From positions 23,858 through 87,857 of the forward strand of contig NZ_JACBNQ010000015.1 of assembly GCF_013403245.1 (NCBI RefSeq): a stretch of DNA of 64,000 bases, in the 5' to 3' direction. The stretch is from Sedimentibacter hydroxybenzoicus DSM 7310 (lineage in GTDB: Bacteria; Bacillota; Clostridia; Tissierellales; Sedimentibacteraceae). The translations under genes were made by a program, and so were the position numbers. The notes beneath the pieces are model-generated. The model was given only the letters and a program-made list of their open reading frames with translations, was not told the DNA's origin and did not search any database. This document shows, piece by piece, positions 9,444-18,466 of the stretch. Numbering within the stretch: the stretch's first letter is position 1; each line of letters begins with the position of its first letter.

Positions 9444-12400
9444 TTATTCCTCCAATAGTGATGCCCAACTAATATGTGGTGTACTATCTAAATTATTAAT
9501 CCAAATACAGCTTCTAATCGCTCTAGTAAGTGCTACATACAAAATTCTTGATTCTTCTGCTATTTGCTCATCGACCTCAGTGCTTTCACTATAATTTGAA
9601 TTTCGTTCTCTTATACCATTTTCAAACAACACAGTATACGACAATTTATTATCATCATAATTTGCCTCCAACTTTACCTTTTTGGTATCACTAATATCCT
9701 CGTATGTGTAAGGTAAAATTACAGTTCCATACTCCAATCCTTTTGACTTGTGTACTGTCGTACAAATCACATGTACACCATCGTCGTCTACTTCTGTAGA
9801 TCTTGACAACTGTTGTTGTCCTGTTAAAATATTTATTCCTAAGTACTCAATAACTTGACTTAATGTCAGAGCATCTATTCGAGAAAACTTAATCATGCGT
9901 TCCAATAAGTATTCATAATTAGCTATGTACATCCTCTGTTTGTCTGGAACTAAGCTATAATTTTCCCATGGTTGTAGAGTATCAAATATTTTCTTCAGTA
10001 CATATAAAATAGGCTGGCTATACACTTCTGATAAGACAGAATTCCATGACATTCCCATTCTTCTCTCAAAGAATTCATCTAGTACCCCTGTCAATAGTTT
10101 AAGTTTTTCCTCTTCCGATATGCAATGCATTTTAGTATAATCTAATTTAAGGTTTGTATAATTTGATTCAATAAAATTAACCAAATATACTGGACTTGTA
10201 TTATGACTTATTGCAAGAACAATTTTGTAAAGGTCTAAAGTTGATGGCAATTGAAACAAATCTCCACCCGTACTGATTTCAATATTAATATCCCTTTTTG
10301 TTGCAGCATTAACTACACTTTCAACTTGCCAATTGCTTCGAACCAGAATAGCTATTGTTCGTTCTTCCTTACTTAATGTCTTTGTTTGCATCAAATTTTC
10401 TATTTTAGCCTTTTCCGACAAAATAATATCATTTAGCAATTCCAATATTTTTTCACTGTCCTTACCATGACATGGCATACAAATCATTAATTCATCTTCT
10501 TTTGCATCGGTAACTACATCACTTACAAGCTGGTCATCTTCTCTTGTATAAGGAAGTATTTGTCGTGATCCCATCAAAGAGAATATCCTATCAAACAATT
10601 TAAGTAGTCTAGCATCTGTTCGATAATTTCTATTTAGTCTATAATGGCTCCATTCGTTTTCTTTTCCATTTTGCAACCTCTGAAAAGCATTTAATTTTGC
10701 ACCGCGAAATCTATAAATACTCTGTTTTAAGTCTCCCACAACAAATAACTTACATTCTGTATTTATACTTTTTTGTAATTTCTGAAATACTCCAATCTGA
10801 ACATCATCCGTATCCTGAAACTCATCAATAAACATATACCTTAGTTTCAAATTTTCAAGTTTATCACATCTCATTGATAGTATTTTATTCAGTTCAATTA
10901 AGCATTCTTTTAAATCAACTTTATTACTTGCTTTCATCATTTCTAGATAGATTGCTTCTGCTGGAAAAACAACTCTTATAAGTAAGTCATTAAAATATGG
11001 AATATTATTTTCTACTGTCACACCCATTTCTTGTACTTTTATCTGTTCAAAATTGATACTCCTATCGAACAATCGATCAGCCACATTCATTAACTTTTTC
11101 TTTAAATCATAAATTGGTATGGGAAACTCATTTATAAAATTTGAATTCTCCCTTTCTCTCTCATCTAAATATTCACCTAAGAAAATGTCATAAGAGCGTC
11201 CTCTATCATATTCATTAGACGAAATTCTAAAATTTGTACCTAATCCTGTATATAAAGACTCACCTCTCATTATTCTTATTCCAAACTTATGAATCGTTGA
11301 TATATTAGCACGGTCTATATCTTCTACATGCTTTAAAAATCTTTCATGACCTGTTAATACAAAGTAATTGATGAACATCTGTTTTAACCGTTTCTTCATG
11401 TTAATAGCTGCATCATTTGTAAAGGTAACCATTGCAATTTCTTTAGATATATCTGATATCGGATTACTCTCATTGTTACATAAATAAGCAATTCTAGAGA
11501 CCATTAAAAAGGTTTTACCGGTTCCCGCTCCAGCTTCAACTAGAATGTCTTTTTCCATAGTGGCATGTTCAACTTTATACTGTTGTAGATTAAATGATGA
11601 ACACTTAGCCAATACCTCTAAAGTTTTATGAAAAGCTAAACTTACATTTCCTTCATTTATGCATATTTTCTCATAACATTTACTTTCTAAAGACTTCACC
11701 CAATATAATTCAAAATTAAAAATTTTGAAGCAATCTTTATCATGTGATAAAGGAATACCCTTATCAAAACCTATATGTAAATTATTCTTTTTATAATCAA
11801 TATTACGCTGTTTTAAAGCACAATTTAGAGAACTGAGTATTTCTTCATAATAAGTTTGTGTATTTACAAAAATAATATTTTTTACACCTAAAAAATACTC
11901 GTCTATAAGAGAATCTATCTCTATCTTTGAAATAGTTACCGGATACACAAGAAGCCTTGAATAAGGTAAAACTTTATTCTCTTCATTAACTGCTTTTAAT
12001 CCCGCTTCAAGATTTCTTCTTATTCTCAGCATAAGATCATAAGAAAAATCAGAATGTGGAATTACATTATTGATGTTATATACTTCTTGAATCTTAATAT
12101 TCAGTATATCTTTATCTTCAAGATCCTCTTTAAATAATGTATATTGTTCTTCAGAAATAATGTTTAACTTGGTTTCGTAATATTGCTCTCTTGATATAAA
12201 CGGATAACAAACCATATCTAAAACAAGTGGGCTTACATTATACATACTACTTATCTTATTAAGGATTGAAAATCTATACGCTCTTGCCTGTTTTTTGGGA
12301 GATCCTTGTGGCTTGTCATATCCCTCAACTTCTATATTGTCCACACCATTAACAGTTATTTTATCAGGCGCCCATCCTTTAACCTCAATAACAATAATGC

Positions 12401-12554
12401 CTCGATTTTCTGTCATAATACAGAAATCATATTCTCTACCATTTATTTCTCTTTGGTTGTATACAACTGTGTCATTTGATAAGTATTCGCATAAACTATC
12501 CCAAACTTTTCCTTCACCTTTATAGGAAGGCTTTACATCTATCATCTTAGCCAT
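9444..12554 (-). CDS. NERD-nuclease / UvrD-Rep superfamily 1 helicase fusion
   Basis: 1036 residues. An N-terminal NERD domain shows the PD-(D/E)XK signature residues D43 (GREYDFCIM) and E57-x-K59 (VIEVKGW). It is followed by a superfamily 1A helicase: motif I GAGTGKT (~340), motif II FIDEFQDTD (~576), motif III GDLKQSIYRFRGA (~605), motif V VHKSKGLEY (~930) and motif VI YVALTRA (~1005). Known UvrD/AddA-like helicases translocate 3'-5' on single-stranded DNA using ATP; NERD domains are predicted nucleases. It is the first intact gene of the operon and starts at ATG 12554 behind GGGGAT. The AddB-like gene follows immediately, so a two-subunit nuclease-helicase is likely. The mix of NERD in place of AddA's C-terminal nuclease is notable. 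Confidence 0.88.
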   Translation of the reverse strand: MAKMIDVKPSYKGEGKVWDSLCEYLSNDTVVYNQREINGREYDFCIMTENRGIIVIEVKGWAPDKITVNGVDNIEVEGYDKPQGSPKKQARAYRFSILNKISSMYNVSPLVLDMVCYPFISREQYYETKLNIISEEQYTLFKEDLEDKDILNIKIQEVYNINNVIPHSDFSYDLMLRIRRNLEAGLKAVNEENKVLPYSRLLVYPVTISKIEIDSLIDEYFLGVKNIIFVNTQTYYEEILSSLNCALKQRNIDYKKNNLHIGFDKGIPLSHDKDCFKIFNFELYWVKSLESKCYEKICINEGNVSLAFHKTLEVLAKCSSFNLQQYKVEHATMEKDILVEAGAGTGKTFLMVSRIAYLCNNESNPISDISKEIAMVTFTNDAAINMKKRLKQMFINYFVLTGHERFLKHVEDIDRANISTIHKFGIRIMRGESLYTGLGTNFRISSNEYDRGRSYDIFLGEYLDERERENSNFINEFPIPIYDLKKKLMNVADRLFDRSINFEQIKVQEMGVTVENNIPYFNDLLIRVVFPAEAIYLEMMKASNKVDLKECLIELNKILSMRCDKLENLKLRYMFIDEFQDTDDVQIGVFQKLQKSINTECKLFVVGDLKQSIYRFRGAKLNAFQRLQNGKENEWSHYRLNRNYRTDARLLKLFDRIFSLMGSRQILPYTREDDQLVSDVVTDAKEDELMICMPCHGKDSEKILELLNDIILSEKAKIENLMQTKTLSKEERTIAILVRSNWQVESVVNAATKRDINIEISTGGDLFQLPSTLDLYKIVLAISHNTSPVYLVNFIESNYTNLKLDYTKMHCISEEEKLKLLTGVLDEFFERRMGMSWNSVLSEVYSQPILYVLKKIFDTLQPWENYSLVPDKQRMYIANYEYLLERMIKFSRIDALTLSQVIEYLGINILTGQQQLSRSTEVDDDGVHVICTTVHKSKGLEYGTVILPYTYEDISDTKKVKLEANYDDNKLSYTVLFENGIRERNSNYSESTEVDEQIAEESRILYVALTRAIRSCIWINNLDSTPHISWASLLEE

Positions 12555-12571
12555 ATTCTTAATCCCCGTTG

Positions 12572-12760
12572 TTAATTATCATCTTTATTTTTATTCGGAC
12601 TAATATTAACAATGTCATCTATATTATAGACAAGAGCAAATTTTAGCCATTACATCTACTGTAACATTCTCGTTATTTTCTAATTTTACCATTGTTCTAA
12701 TTCAAATATATACAAGTTCTTTTAGATCTTTCTTTTTCATGTATAAATCTATAAATAATT
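12572..12760 (-). pseudogene. Broken YozG/Cro-type HTH regulator
   Basis: Minus-strand translation gives FIDLYMKKKDLKEL, then a stop, then TMVKLENNENVTVDVMAKIC, then a frameshift, then IDDIVNISPNKNKDDN and a stop at 12572. Together these follow the usual layout of the ~70-residue YozG-type Cro/C1 regulators (LIDKxMKKKDL..., TMAKLGKNENVTVDVLxKIC..., IDDIVE). One in-frame stop and one indel make it non-functional. It ends 18 bases before the start of the NERD-UvrD gene, so it was probably the regulator leading the operon. Confidence 0.7.
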
Positions 12761-12906
12761 AAAATAGTTTTTTGCAGGAAACTCTTTTTCCCTTTTGAAA
12801 AACAAATCCAATTACAAATTAAAATAATATAAATTTTATTATATCACACAACTTCTTTAATTTGGTCTTTTATTTCTATTTATGCAACTAAAGCAGTATC
12901 TAACCC

Positions 12907-12975
12907 TTAATATGTTGCTTTATTAAACACATATACATCAAAAAGATTTTTCAAGTTTTGTAACTCTCTATTCAA
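12907..12975 (-). pseudogene. Decayed small gene with an intact ribosome-binding site
   Basis: AAGGAGG is followed five bases later by TTG 12975 and 22 codons (MNRELQNLKNLFDVYVFNKA...) ending at TAA. The same frame continues past the stop as GLDTALVA, stop, IEIKDQIKEVV, stop, which looks like one eroded gene. No family is recognised. It sits between a DUF3732-like remnant and the broken regulator, on the same strand. Confidence 0.35.
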
Positions 12976-13110
12976 TTCAACCTCCTTATTTAATACGTAT
13001 AAGCTTCTTTATATCATTGTGCCAAACTATATACAGAGTTCTTGTTACATTCAAAATCAAATTTATAATTTACTTAAACAGTTCATCTTTAATCTTTATT
13101 TATTAGCAAT

Positions 13111-13262
13111 TCAAGGTAGAATCAACGCATTTTGAACACTATCAAACTCTTCTACAAGTTGCTCTTTCTCCTTGCCTTCCCAAGCTTTACTTGAAACGTA
13201 TTCTAAAACAATAACTTGAAAATCATTATATTTTTTTATGTATATACCTAATAAATTCAATT
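13111..13262 (-). pseudogene. C-terminal remnant resembling DUF3732 ATPase
   Basis: About 46 codons on the minus strand (GIYIKKYNDFQVIVLEYVSS, KAWEGKEKEQLVEEFDSV and a short tail) end in TGA at 13111 with no start. The 'fQVIVLEh...W......LVE.F' pattern resembles the C-terminus of DUF3732-domain SMC-like ATPases found in ABC-three-component defence systems. The assignment is from memory of the family and is tentative. The rest of the gene is gone. Confidence 0.4.
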
Positions 13263-13585
13263 AAGATGTTTACCTAGTATCTTTTATCATCTCTTTCACC
13301 TATTAAATATAATATTTTACATTATTTTACCATAGATGCGACAAAAAAGATAGTAAAATGCTAAAAAATACGTAATATCAGAACAATATCACAAGTTGAT
13401 CGTTACTATTCGCAGTTAATTTTTTAAGTATATTCATTTTGTGTTATTCAGATGTCTTTAACACGAGTAATCTCATCTTTTAAAGTTTTGAGATTTTTCA
13501 CTATCGCTCAGGATGGAAAATCTTTATGTAACTATAAATAGCAACAATTAATCGTAATTTTATTAAAAATCTTTTACTCCCACTC
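13263..13585. other. AT-rich intergenic stretch
   Basis: No gene, RNA structure or convincing remnant was seen between the DUF3732-like remnant and the tetR promoter. It separates the minus-strand defence operon from the plus-strand ABC cassette. Confidence 0.5.
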
Positions 13586-13638
13586 TTGACAACCACCCCC
13601 TACTCATGATATAACACCGTTATATAACAGTGTTATAT
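13586..13638 (+). promoter_or_regulatory. Promoter and palindromic operator of the first tetR-type gene
   Basis: TTGACA at 13586-13591 and TATAAC at 13610-13615 are 18 bases apart. An inverted repeat, ATATAACAC (13609-13617) and GTGTTATAT (13630-13638), overlaps the -10 box. This is the expected layout for autorepression by the TetR-family product. Confidence 0.65.
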
Positions 13639-13662
13639 TTCTTTCAAAGGAGGTGTCAAACA

Positions 13663-14274
13663 TTGGATGAATCTACTCAAAACCGCATCCTGGATGCCGG
13701 AAAAGCAGAATTTCTGGAAAAAGGCTTTAAAAACGCTTCGCTCCGCAGCATTGCTCAGAAGGCAGGGGTTACTACCGGGGCTATATATGGGTATTATCCT
13801 GACAAGGAGGCTTTGTTCGGGGCTCTTGTTGAGGGACCTGCTAAGTATCTGAGGGATTGGTATACTTCGGTGCAGCTTGAGTTTGAGAGGTTTCCTGCAA
13901 AGTATAAGGAAGAGCAGATGCATGATTATACGAGCAGGGCTCTGGATGAATTTGTGAATTATATTTATGATCATTTTGATGCGTTCAAGCTGGTGGTATG
14001 TCATTCTGCCGGAACTGAGTATGAGTACTATATTGACAGCCTGCTGGAGATAGAAATAGAACACACGCAGAGGTTCATAAGTGCTATGCGCAGTCTGGGA
14101 CATGATATACCCATAGTTGAGGATGATATGAACCACATTCTTTCCGGTGCTTTTTATTACGGCATATTTGAAACGGTGGCACATGATATGCCGAGGGAGC
14201 GGGCGTTGGAGTATGTCAGGATTCTGAACAAGTTTTACAGTGCCGGATGGGATACAATTTTAGGGCTTAATTAG
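13663..14274 (+). CDS. TetR-family transcriptional regulator (cassette 1)
   Basis: 203-residue regulator. The N-terminal ~50 residues form a TetR HTH (RILDAGKAEFLEKGFKNASL followed by AGVTTGAIYGYY); the remaining helices would form the ligand pocket. I set the start at TTG 13663 because AAAGGAGGTG lies 7 bases upstream; the frame stays open back to GTG 13630, but that codon lies inside the operator. It sits ahead of two ABC exporter genes and is paralogous to the regulator at 28029, which precedes a second such pair. Expected role: repression of the exporter genes and its own promoter, released by an unknown ligand. The HTH family assignment is secure; the ligand cannot be inferred. Confidence 0.85.
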   Translation: MDESTQNRILDAGKAEFLEKGFKNASLRSIAQKAGVTTGAIYGYYPDKEALFGALVEGPAKYLRDWYTSVQLEFERFPAKYKEEQMHDYTSRALDEFVNYIYDHFDAFKLVVCHSAGTEYEYYIDSLLEIEIEHTQRFISAMRSLGHDIPIVEDDMNHILSGAFYYGIFETVAHDMPRERALEYVRILNKFYSAGWDTILGLN

Positions 14275-14294
14275 TCCTAAATTTTTTAGCAATA

Positions 14295-14312
14295 GGTTAG
14301 TTTTCGCTAACC
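14295..14312. promoter_or_regulatory. Predicted TetR operator before ABC gene 1
   Basis: Inverted repeat GGTTAG-TTTTCG-CTAACC lies 27 bases before the ABC start. The half-site GGTTAGTTT recurs in the palindrome at 28684-28699 before the paralogous ABC gene, which supports a shared regulator-type site. Confidence 0.6.
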
Positions 14313-14338
14313 AAATACATGATCAGGAGGAATTATAT

Positions 14339-16123
14339 ATGAATCAGGATTCAAGGGGAACAGTATCGTGGCTGTGGGAATTTGCATCCCCTCACAAGAA
14401 AGGATATGCTGCATCGCTGGTATTTGCCACATTGGGTGTGGCGTGCGGGATGGTGCCGTATTTCTGTGTGGCACAGATTGTGATTGCACTGCTCAGCGGT
14501 GAAGCTGCAATGAGCTTTTACGGTTTTTACTGCATCATTGCTGCCGGGGCATGGCTAATGCGTTATTTGTTCCACGGGATTTCCACTACCTTGTCTCACA
14601 AAGCTACATTTGCGGTAATATCAGAGATCAGGGTGAAACTGACAAAGAAACTCACCGTACTTCCCATGGGATATCTGCTGGACACTCCGTCGGGTAGACT
14701 GAAAAACATATTGGTGGAGCGTGTGGACAGCATAGAGACTACTTTGGCTCACGTTGTACCTGAAATGGGAGGCAACGTCCTTGTGTCTGTCGCCACCGTG
14801 ATATATCTTTTTGTACTGGACTGGCGAATGGCGCTGGCTGCTTTGGCTACACTGCCCCTCGGTATATTATGCTACCTGGGCATGATGAGAGGATATGAAG
14901 AGCGCTTTAAAAATTATGTTGAGAAAAACAAGCGCCTCAATGATGTGGCTGTTGAATATATAGGCGGCATAGAGGTTATAAAGGCATTTAATCAGTCGGC
15001 TTCTTCTTATGAAAAATTTACGACTGCGGCAAGAGAGGCAGCCGCTTCTGCCATAGACTGGATGCGCTCCACACTTCCGTTTTTCTCTACGGCAATGTCT
15101 GTGTTCCCTGCCGTGCTGGTAAGTGTTCTGCCGATAGGAACCCTGCTATACATGAACGGCAGTCTGCCTGTTGATACGTTCCTTGTGGCAATCATTCTGT
15201 CTCTCGGTGTTATGGGACCGCTCATCACAACCATGAGCTATACGGATGATATAGGCAAGGTTCATACAATCGTAAATGAGATTACAAGCATACTCACACA
15301 GCCCGAACTCAAGCGTCCTGCTGCCGATGCGGGTGTGAACGGTTATGATATCAATCTTGAAAATGTAAGTTTTGCGTACAATAAAAATATGGAAAAGACG
15401 GAAAAAGCGGTGCTGAAGGGAATCAACCTCAAAATCCCGGCATGCGGTGTAACTGCTCTGGTTGGTCCTTCGGGCGGAGGCAAATCCACTATCGCCAAGC
15501 TCATTGCGTCACTCTGGGATGCAGGCAGCGGCAAAATAACAATAGGAGGCACCAATGTACAGGACATACCTCTGTCTCAGCTCAACAGCATGGTGGCATA
15601 CGTCGCTCAGGACAATTACCTGTTTGATGAAAGCATACGTGAAAACATCCGTATGGGCAAGCCTTCGGCAAGTGATGAAGAGGTGGAGCAGGCTGCCCGT
15701 CAGAGCGGATTCCACGATTTCATCATGCAGCTTGAGCACGGATATGAAACCTCTGCGGGCGGTGCAGGCGGTCATCTGTCCGGTGGCGAGCGTCAGCGCA
15801 TAACTATTGCCCGGGCTATGCTCAAGGATGCCCCGATTATAATTCTGGATGAGGCTACGGCATATACAGATCCGGAGAATGAGGCTGTTATACAAATGGC
15901 TGTATCAAAACTGGTGGAAGGCAAGACTCTCATCGTTATTGCTCACCGTCTTTCTACGATCACCGATTCGGATAATATCGCGGTGATAGATAACGGTCGC
16001 GTATCGGCACAGGGAACACACAATGTGCTGCTGGAAACATCTTTGCTCTATAAAAATATGTGGGTTGCTCACAGCTCTGCCAAGGACAGCATGGATACGA
16101 ATGTACAGGAGGTACTTGTATGA
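14339..16123 (+). CDS. ABC exporter half-transporter, permease-ATPase fusion (cassette 1, subunit A)
   Basis: 594-residue type IV ABC half-transporter: six membrane helices in the first ~310 residues, then an ATPase domain with Walker A GPSGGGKST (~376), signature LSGGERQ (~479) and Walker B IIILDEATAYTD (~500). It starts at ATG 14339 behind AGGAGG and overlaps the next ABC gene by 4 bases (ATGA), so the two were made to pair as a heterodimer. Together with the upstream TetR gene the set resembles regulated drug or siderophore exporters of the YbtPQ/IrtAB type; the substrate is unknown. Its partner gene is interrupted by a mobile element, so the complex may be inactive in this genome unless the element excises. 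Confidence 0.85.
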   Translation: MNQDSRGTVSWLWEFASPHKKGYAASLVFATLGVACGMVPYFCVAQIVIALLSGEAAMSFYGFYCIIAAGAWLMRYLFHGISTTLSHKATFAVISEIRVKLTKKLTVLPMGYLLDTPSGRLKNILVERVDSIETTLAHVVPEMGGNVLVSVATVIYLFVLDWRMALAALATLPLGILCYLGMMRGYEERFKNYVEKNKRLNDVAVEYIGGIEVIKAFNQSASSYEKFTTAAREAAASAIDWMRSTLPFFSTAMSVFPAVLVSVLPIGTLLYMNGSLPVDTFLVAIILSLGVMGPLITTMSYTDDIGKVHTIVNEITSILTQPELKRPAADAGVNGYDINLENVSFAYNKNMEKTEKAVLKGINLKIPACGVTALVGPSGGGKSTIAKLIASLWDAGSGKITIGGTNVQDIPLSQLNSMVAYVAQDNYLFDESIRENIRMGKPSASDEEVEQAARQSGFHDFIMQLEHGYETSAGGAGGHLSGGERQRITIARAMLKDAPIIILDEATAYTDPENEAVIQMAVSKLVEGKTLIVIAHRLSTITDSDNIAVIDNGRVSAQGTHNVLLETSLLYKNMWVAHSSAKDSMDTNVQEVLV

Positions 16124-17380
16124 TAGGTATATTCAGAAAATTCTTTAAGTTCAGCGGTGATCAGAGCCGTTTGTTTTATCAGTCCCTGGGACTTTCACTG
16201 ATACATGCGGTATTTGAGGCACTGAGGATTCCGGCAATTGCCATAGTGCTTGAGGCTGTCATAGACGGAAATGTAACCATGCAGACTGTGTGGTCAGCTC
16301 TCGGTGTCATGCTCATAAGCATCGCAGGCTGTGCTCTCACACGCCGCAGCTATACCATGAAGCAGACCGTCGGCGGATACACCGTAGCCACCGACAAGCG
16401 TGTGGAAATAGGCGAACGACTGAAATACATGCCCATGGGATACTTCAATGACAACAGCATCGGTGACATAACCTCGATCACAACCAACACTGCCGAAAAT
16501 CTGCAGGATGTTGCCACAAGAGTGATTATGCTCACCACTCAGGGCATACTGACAACGGCCATGTTTACCCTTGCAATTTTGTTCTATGACTGGCGCATAG
16601 GTGTGCTGCTCATACTGGGTATCGCCGCATTCTTCGGCATCAATGCTCTGCTGCAGAAAAAATCGCACAAGGTTTCTCCTCTCAAGACTAAATCTGATAC
16701 GCGTCTGGTTACATCTGTTCTGGAATATGTACAGGGCATAGGAGTGGTGCGTTCATACAATCTCGACAAGGAGGCCAACAAGACGGTTGACCTTGCCATA
16801 AGGGAAAATGAAGAAATAAACATAGGTCTGGAAAAAACATTTGTACCGTACATGTGTCTGCAAAGCATAGTGTTTAAGCTTTTCGGCATTGCCATGATTT
16901 ATCTTGCGGTGTCTCTGTATATCAGCGGAGCCATGGAGCTCATAAACTGTCTGCTGCTTGTTATTTCGTCATTCATGGTGTATGCACAGCTGGACTCTGC
17001 GGGAAATTACAGCTCACTCTTAAGAGTGCTGGATCTTTCCATGGATAAAATAAACAAGGTGTTTGAAACTCCTGTCATGGACATAGACGGTAAGGCAATC
17101 AAGCCGGAATCATGCACCATAAAGGGAGAAAATGTAGACTTCCGATATGAAAACAAAAAGGTAATAGATGATGCTTCCTTTGTAATACCCGAGGGTACTA
17201 CGACTGCCATAGTTGGACCGTCAGGCGGAGGCAAGACAACCCTCACGAGTCTCATGGCACGTTTCTGGGATGTGGACAGCAGCAAAATCACACTGGGAAA
17301 TATGGATGTGCGTGATTACACGCTGGACAGTCTGCTTGCAAACTTCAGCATGGTATTTCAGAATGTATATGTGTTCTTTA
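16120..17380 (+). pseudogene. 5' part of interrupted ABC exporter gene (cassette 1, subunit B)
   Basis: Codes for the membrane domain and the first part of the ATPase (Walker A GPSGGGKTT at ~366, Q-loop MVFQNVYVFF) and is then broken at TCTTTA 17375-17380 by a 6077-bp element. The gene continues in the same frame at 23458-23936; joining the parts restores ...VFFNDTIANN... and a 579-residue protein of normal length. Unspliced, translation reads into the element and stops at 17430, giving a 436-residue protein without signature motif or Walker B. The ATG at 16120 overlaps the upstream stop and lies behind AGGAGG. Functional only if the element leaves precisely. Confidence 0.88.
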
Positions 17381-17399
17381 CAAAGGTACAAACGATAAT
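17375..17399. repeat. attL junction of the serine-recombinase element
   Basis: Host sequence ...GTGTTCTTTA joins element sequence ACAAAGGTACAAACGATAA. The element side is the inverted complement of the element side of attR, as expected for the two arms of an attP site. Confidence 0.75.
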
Positions 17400-17429
17400 A
17401 AACCTAGAACTGGCTACCAACCTAACATA

Positions 17430-17467
17430 ATCGCCGCCCAATTAGACAAGGGGCGGCGATTTATTTT
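17430..17467 (+). terminator. Intrinsic terminator at the left end of the element
   Basis: ATCGCCGCCC and GGGCGGCGAT form a 10-bp stem followed by TTATTTT. It directly follows the chimeric stop codon at 17430. Confidence 0.65.
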
Positions 17468-17477
17468 GGAAGCTGGT

Positions 17478-17511
17478 ACTTCGGGACAACACCTCGAACT
17501 TGGCCCGAAGT
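17478..17511. repeat. Element-internal hairpin repeat, copy 1
   Basis: ACTTCGGG and CCCGAAGT arms around a GACAAC...CTTGG core. Two shorter, nearly identical copies lie at 20542-20564 and 21531-21553. Function unknown. Confidence 0.6.
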
Positions 17512-17584
17512 CGCCGGGTTTGGGGCGGCCTGCCCCAACAAGCAATTTTTGAGATTTGCCCGCAAGAGAAAATCTTAAAAATGT

Positions 17585-17604
17585 GCAAGTGTCAATACAC
17601 TTGC
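17585..17604 (-). terminator. Weak terminator-like hairpin
   Basis: GCAAGTGT-CAAT-ACACTTGC; on the minus strand it is followed by ACATTTTTAAG. It could end the cupin-regulator transcript, although that gene stops 160 bases away. The rest of 17431-17763 holds no gene. Confidence 0.35.
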
Positions 17605-17763
17605 CCTGCTTGCCGTTTAGCGACTCCTCTGAAAAAGTTACACAAATAAAGAAAAGTGCAGACCTTTTCTTGCTCTGCGTTTTTCCTCTATTTTATCTTT
17701 CTTATTTAGTTCTTGTGACAATAAACTCCATTTAGTATGTTATCATTACTATTCTGCATTTTC

Positions 17764-18315
17764 TCAACTTGGATAATAATTGATGACCATAAATATAAGC
17801 AAAGTATCTTGTTTATTGATGTAGGTATGACCGATAGAGGAATCAAATACGAGAGAATCCCCTACGTTCAATGTGTAATCACCAGCTTCTGTATGAAGCA
17901 CCAACTCGCCTTGAATAATGTAAATATATTCTTGGGATTTTTCAGAATGGCCGATGGAGGCATTGGAAGATTGTGCATCTAGCTCTACATAGAATAGTTC
18001 AAAATTCCGAACAGGAGTATTTGTAAAATAGCAATATACTCGATAATGTTCCGTTTCTCCGGTTTGCATAACCGAATCGGTCTTTCGTATGACAGTTGCT
18101 TCTTTCTCAATTCCATCCATTAATTTTGTATATGGCACATTTAATCCATTAGCAATTTTCCAAATAGTATTAATTGTTGGATTGCTGTTGCCTTTTTCAA
18201 TGTCTGAAAGCATGGCTTTACTTATTCCAGATATTTTTGATAGTTGTCCTAATGTTAAATTGCGCTCAGTTCTTAATTCTTTAAGATTGAATGCAATAAT
18301 TTTTCCCAGTTCCAT
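17764..18315 (-). CDS. XRE-family regulator with C-terminal cupin domain
   Basis: 183-residue protein: a Cro/C1-type HTH at ~8-60 (LGQLSKISGISKAMLSDIEK) and a cupin_2 barrel at ~105-175 (EYIYIIQGELVLHTEAGDYT). The start is ATG 18315 behind AGAAAGGGGA; the longer frame upstream is not used. It is transcribed divergently from azlCD with overlapping promoters, so it most likely controls that exporter, the cupin perhaps sensing an amino acid or related small molecule. XRE-cupin proteins are common partners of azlCD-type transporters. The effector is unknown. Confidence 0.85.
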   Translation of the reverse strand: MELGKIIAFNLKELRTERNLTLGQLSKISGISKAMLSDIEKGNSNPTINTIWKIANGLNVPYTKLMDGIEKEATVIRKTDSVMQTGETEHYRVYCYFTNTPVRNFELFYVELDAQSSNASIGHSEKSQEYIYIIQGELVLHTEAGDYTLNVGDSLVFDSSIGHTYINKQDTLLIFMVINYYPS

Positions 18316-18333
18316 AAAAATCCCCTTTCTTAC

Positions 18334-18362
18334 TTGACTGATAAATCGAACGGTTGTATAAT
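18334..18362 (+). promoter_or_regulatory. Promoter of azlCD
   Basis: TTGACT at 18334-18339 and TATAAT at 18357-18362 with 17-base spacing, about 100 bases before azlC. A minus-strand TTGACC-type promoter for the cupin regulator overlaps it, so one bound regulator could control both. Confidence 0.6.
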
Positions 18363-18466
18363 ATAAATTACAAAGCGTCGAATTGGTCAAACAAACGTAC
18401 ACTATAATATAAGTTATTATAAGCAAAATCTTGAAAATAATCAAGAACATTAGGGAGCACTAATAT

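Noticed and set aside
13633..14184. 183-aa minus-strand frame opposite the first tetR gene
   Set aside because: Shadow of a well-supported TetR gene; no ribosome-binding site and no family pattern.
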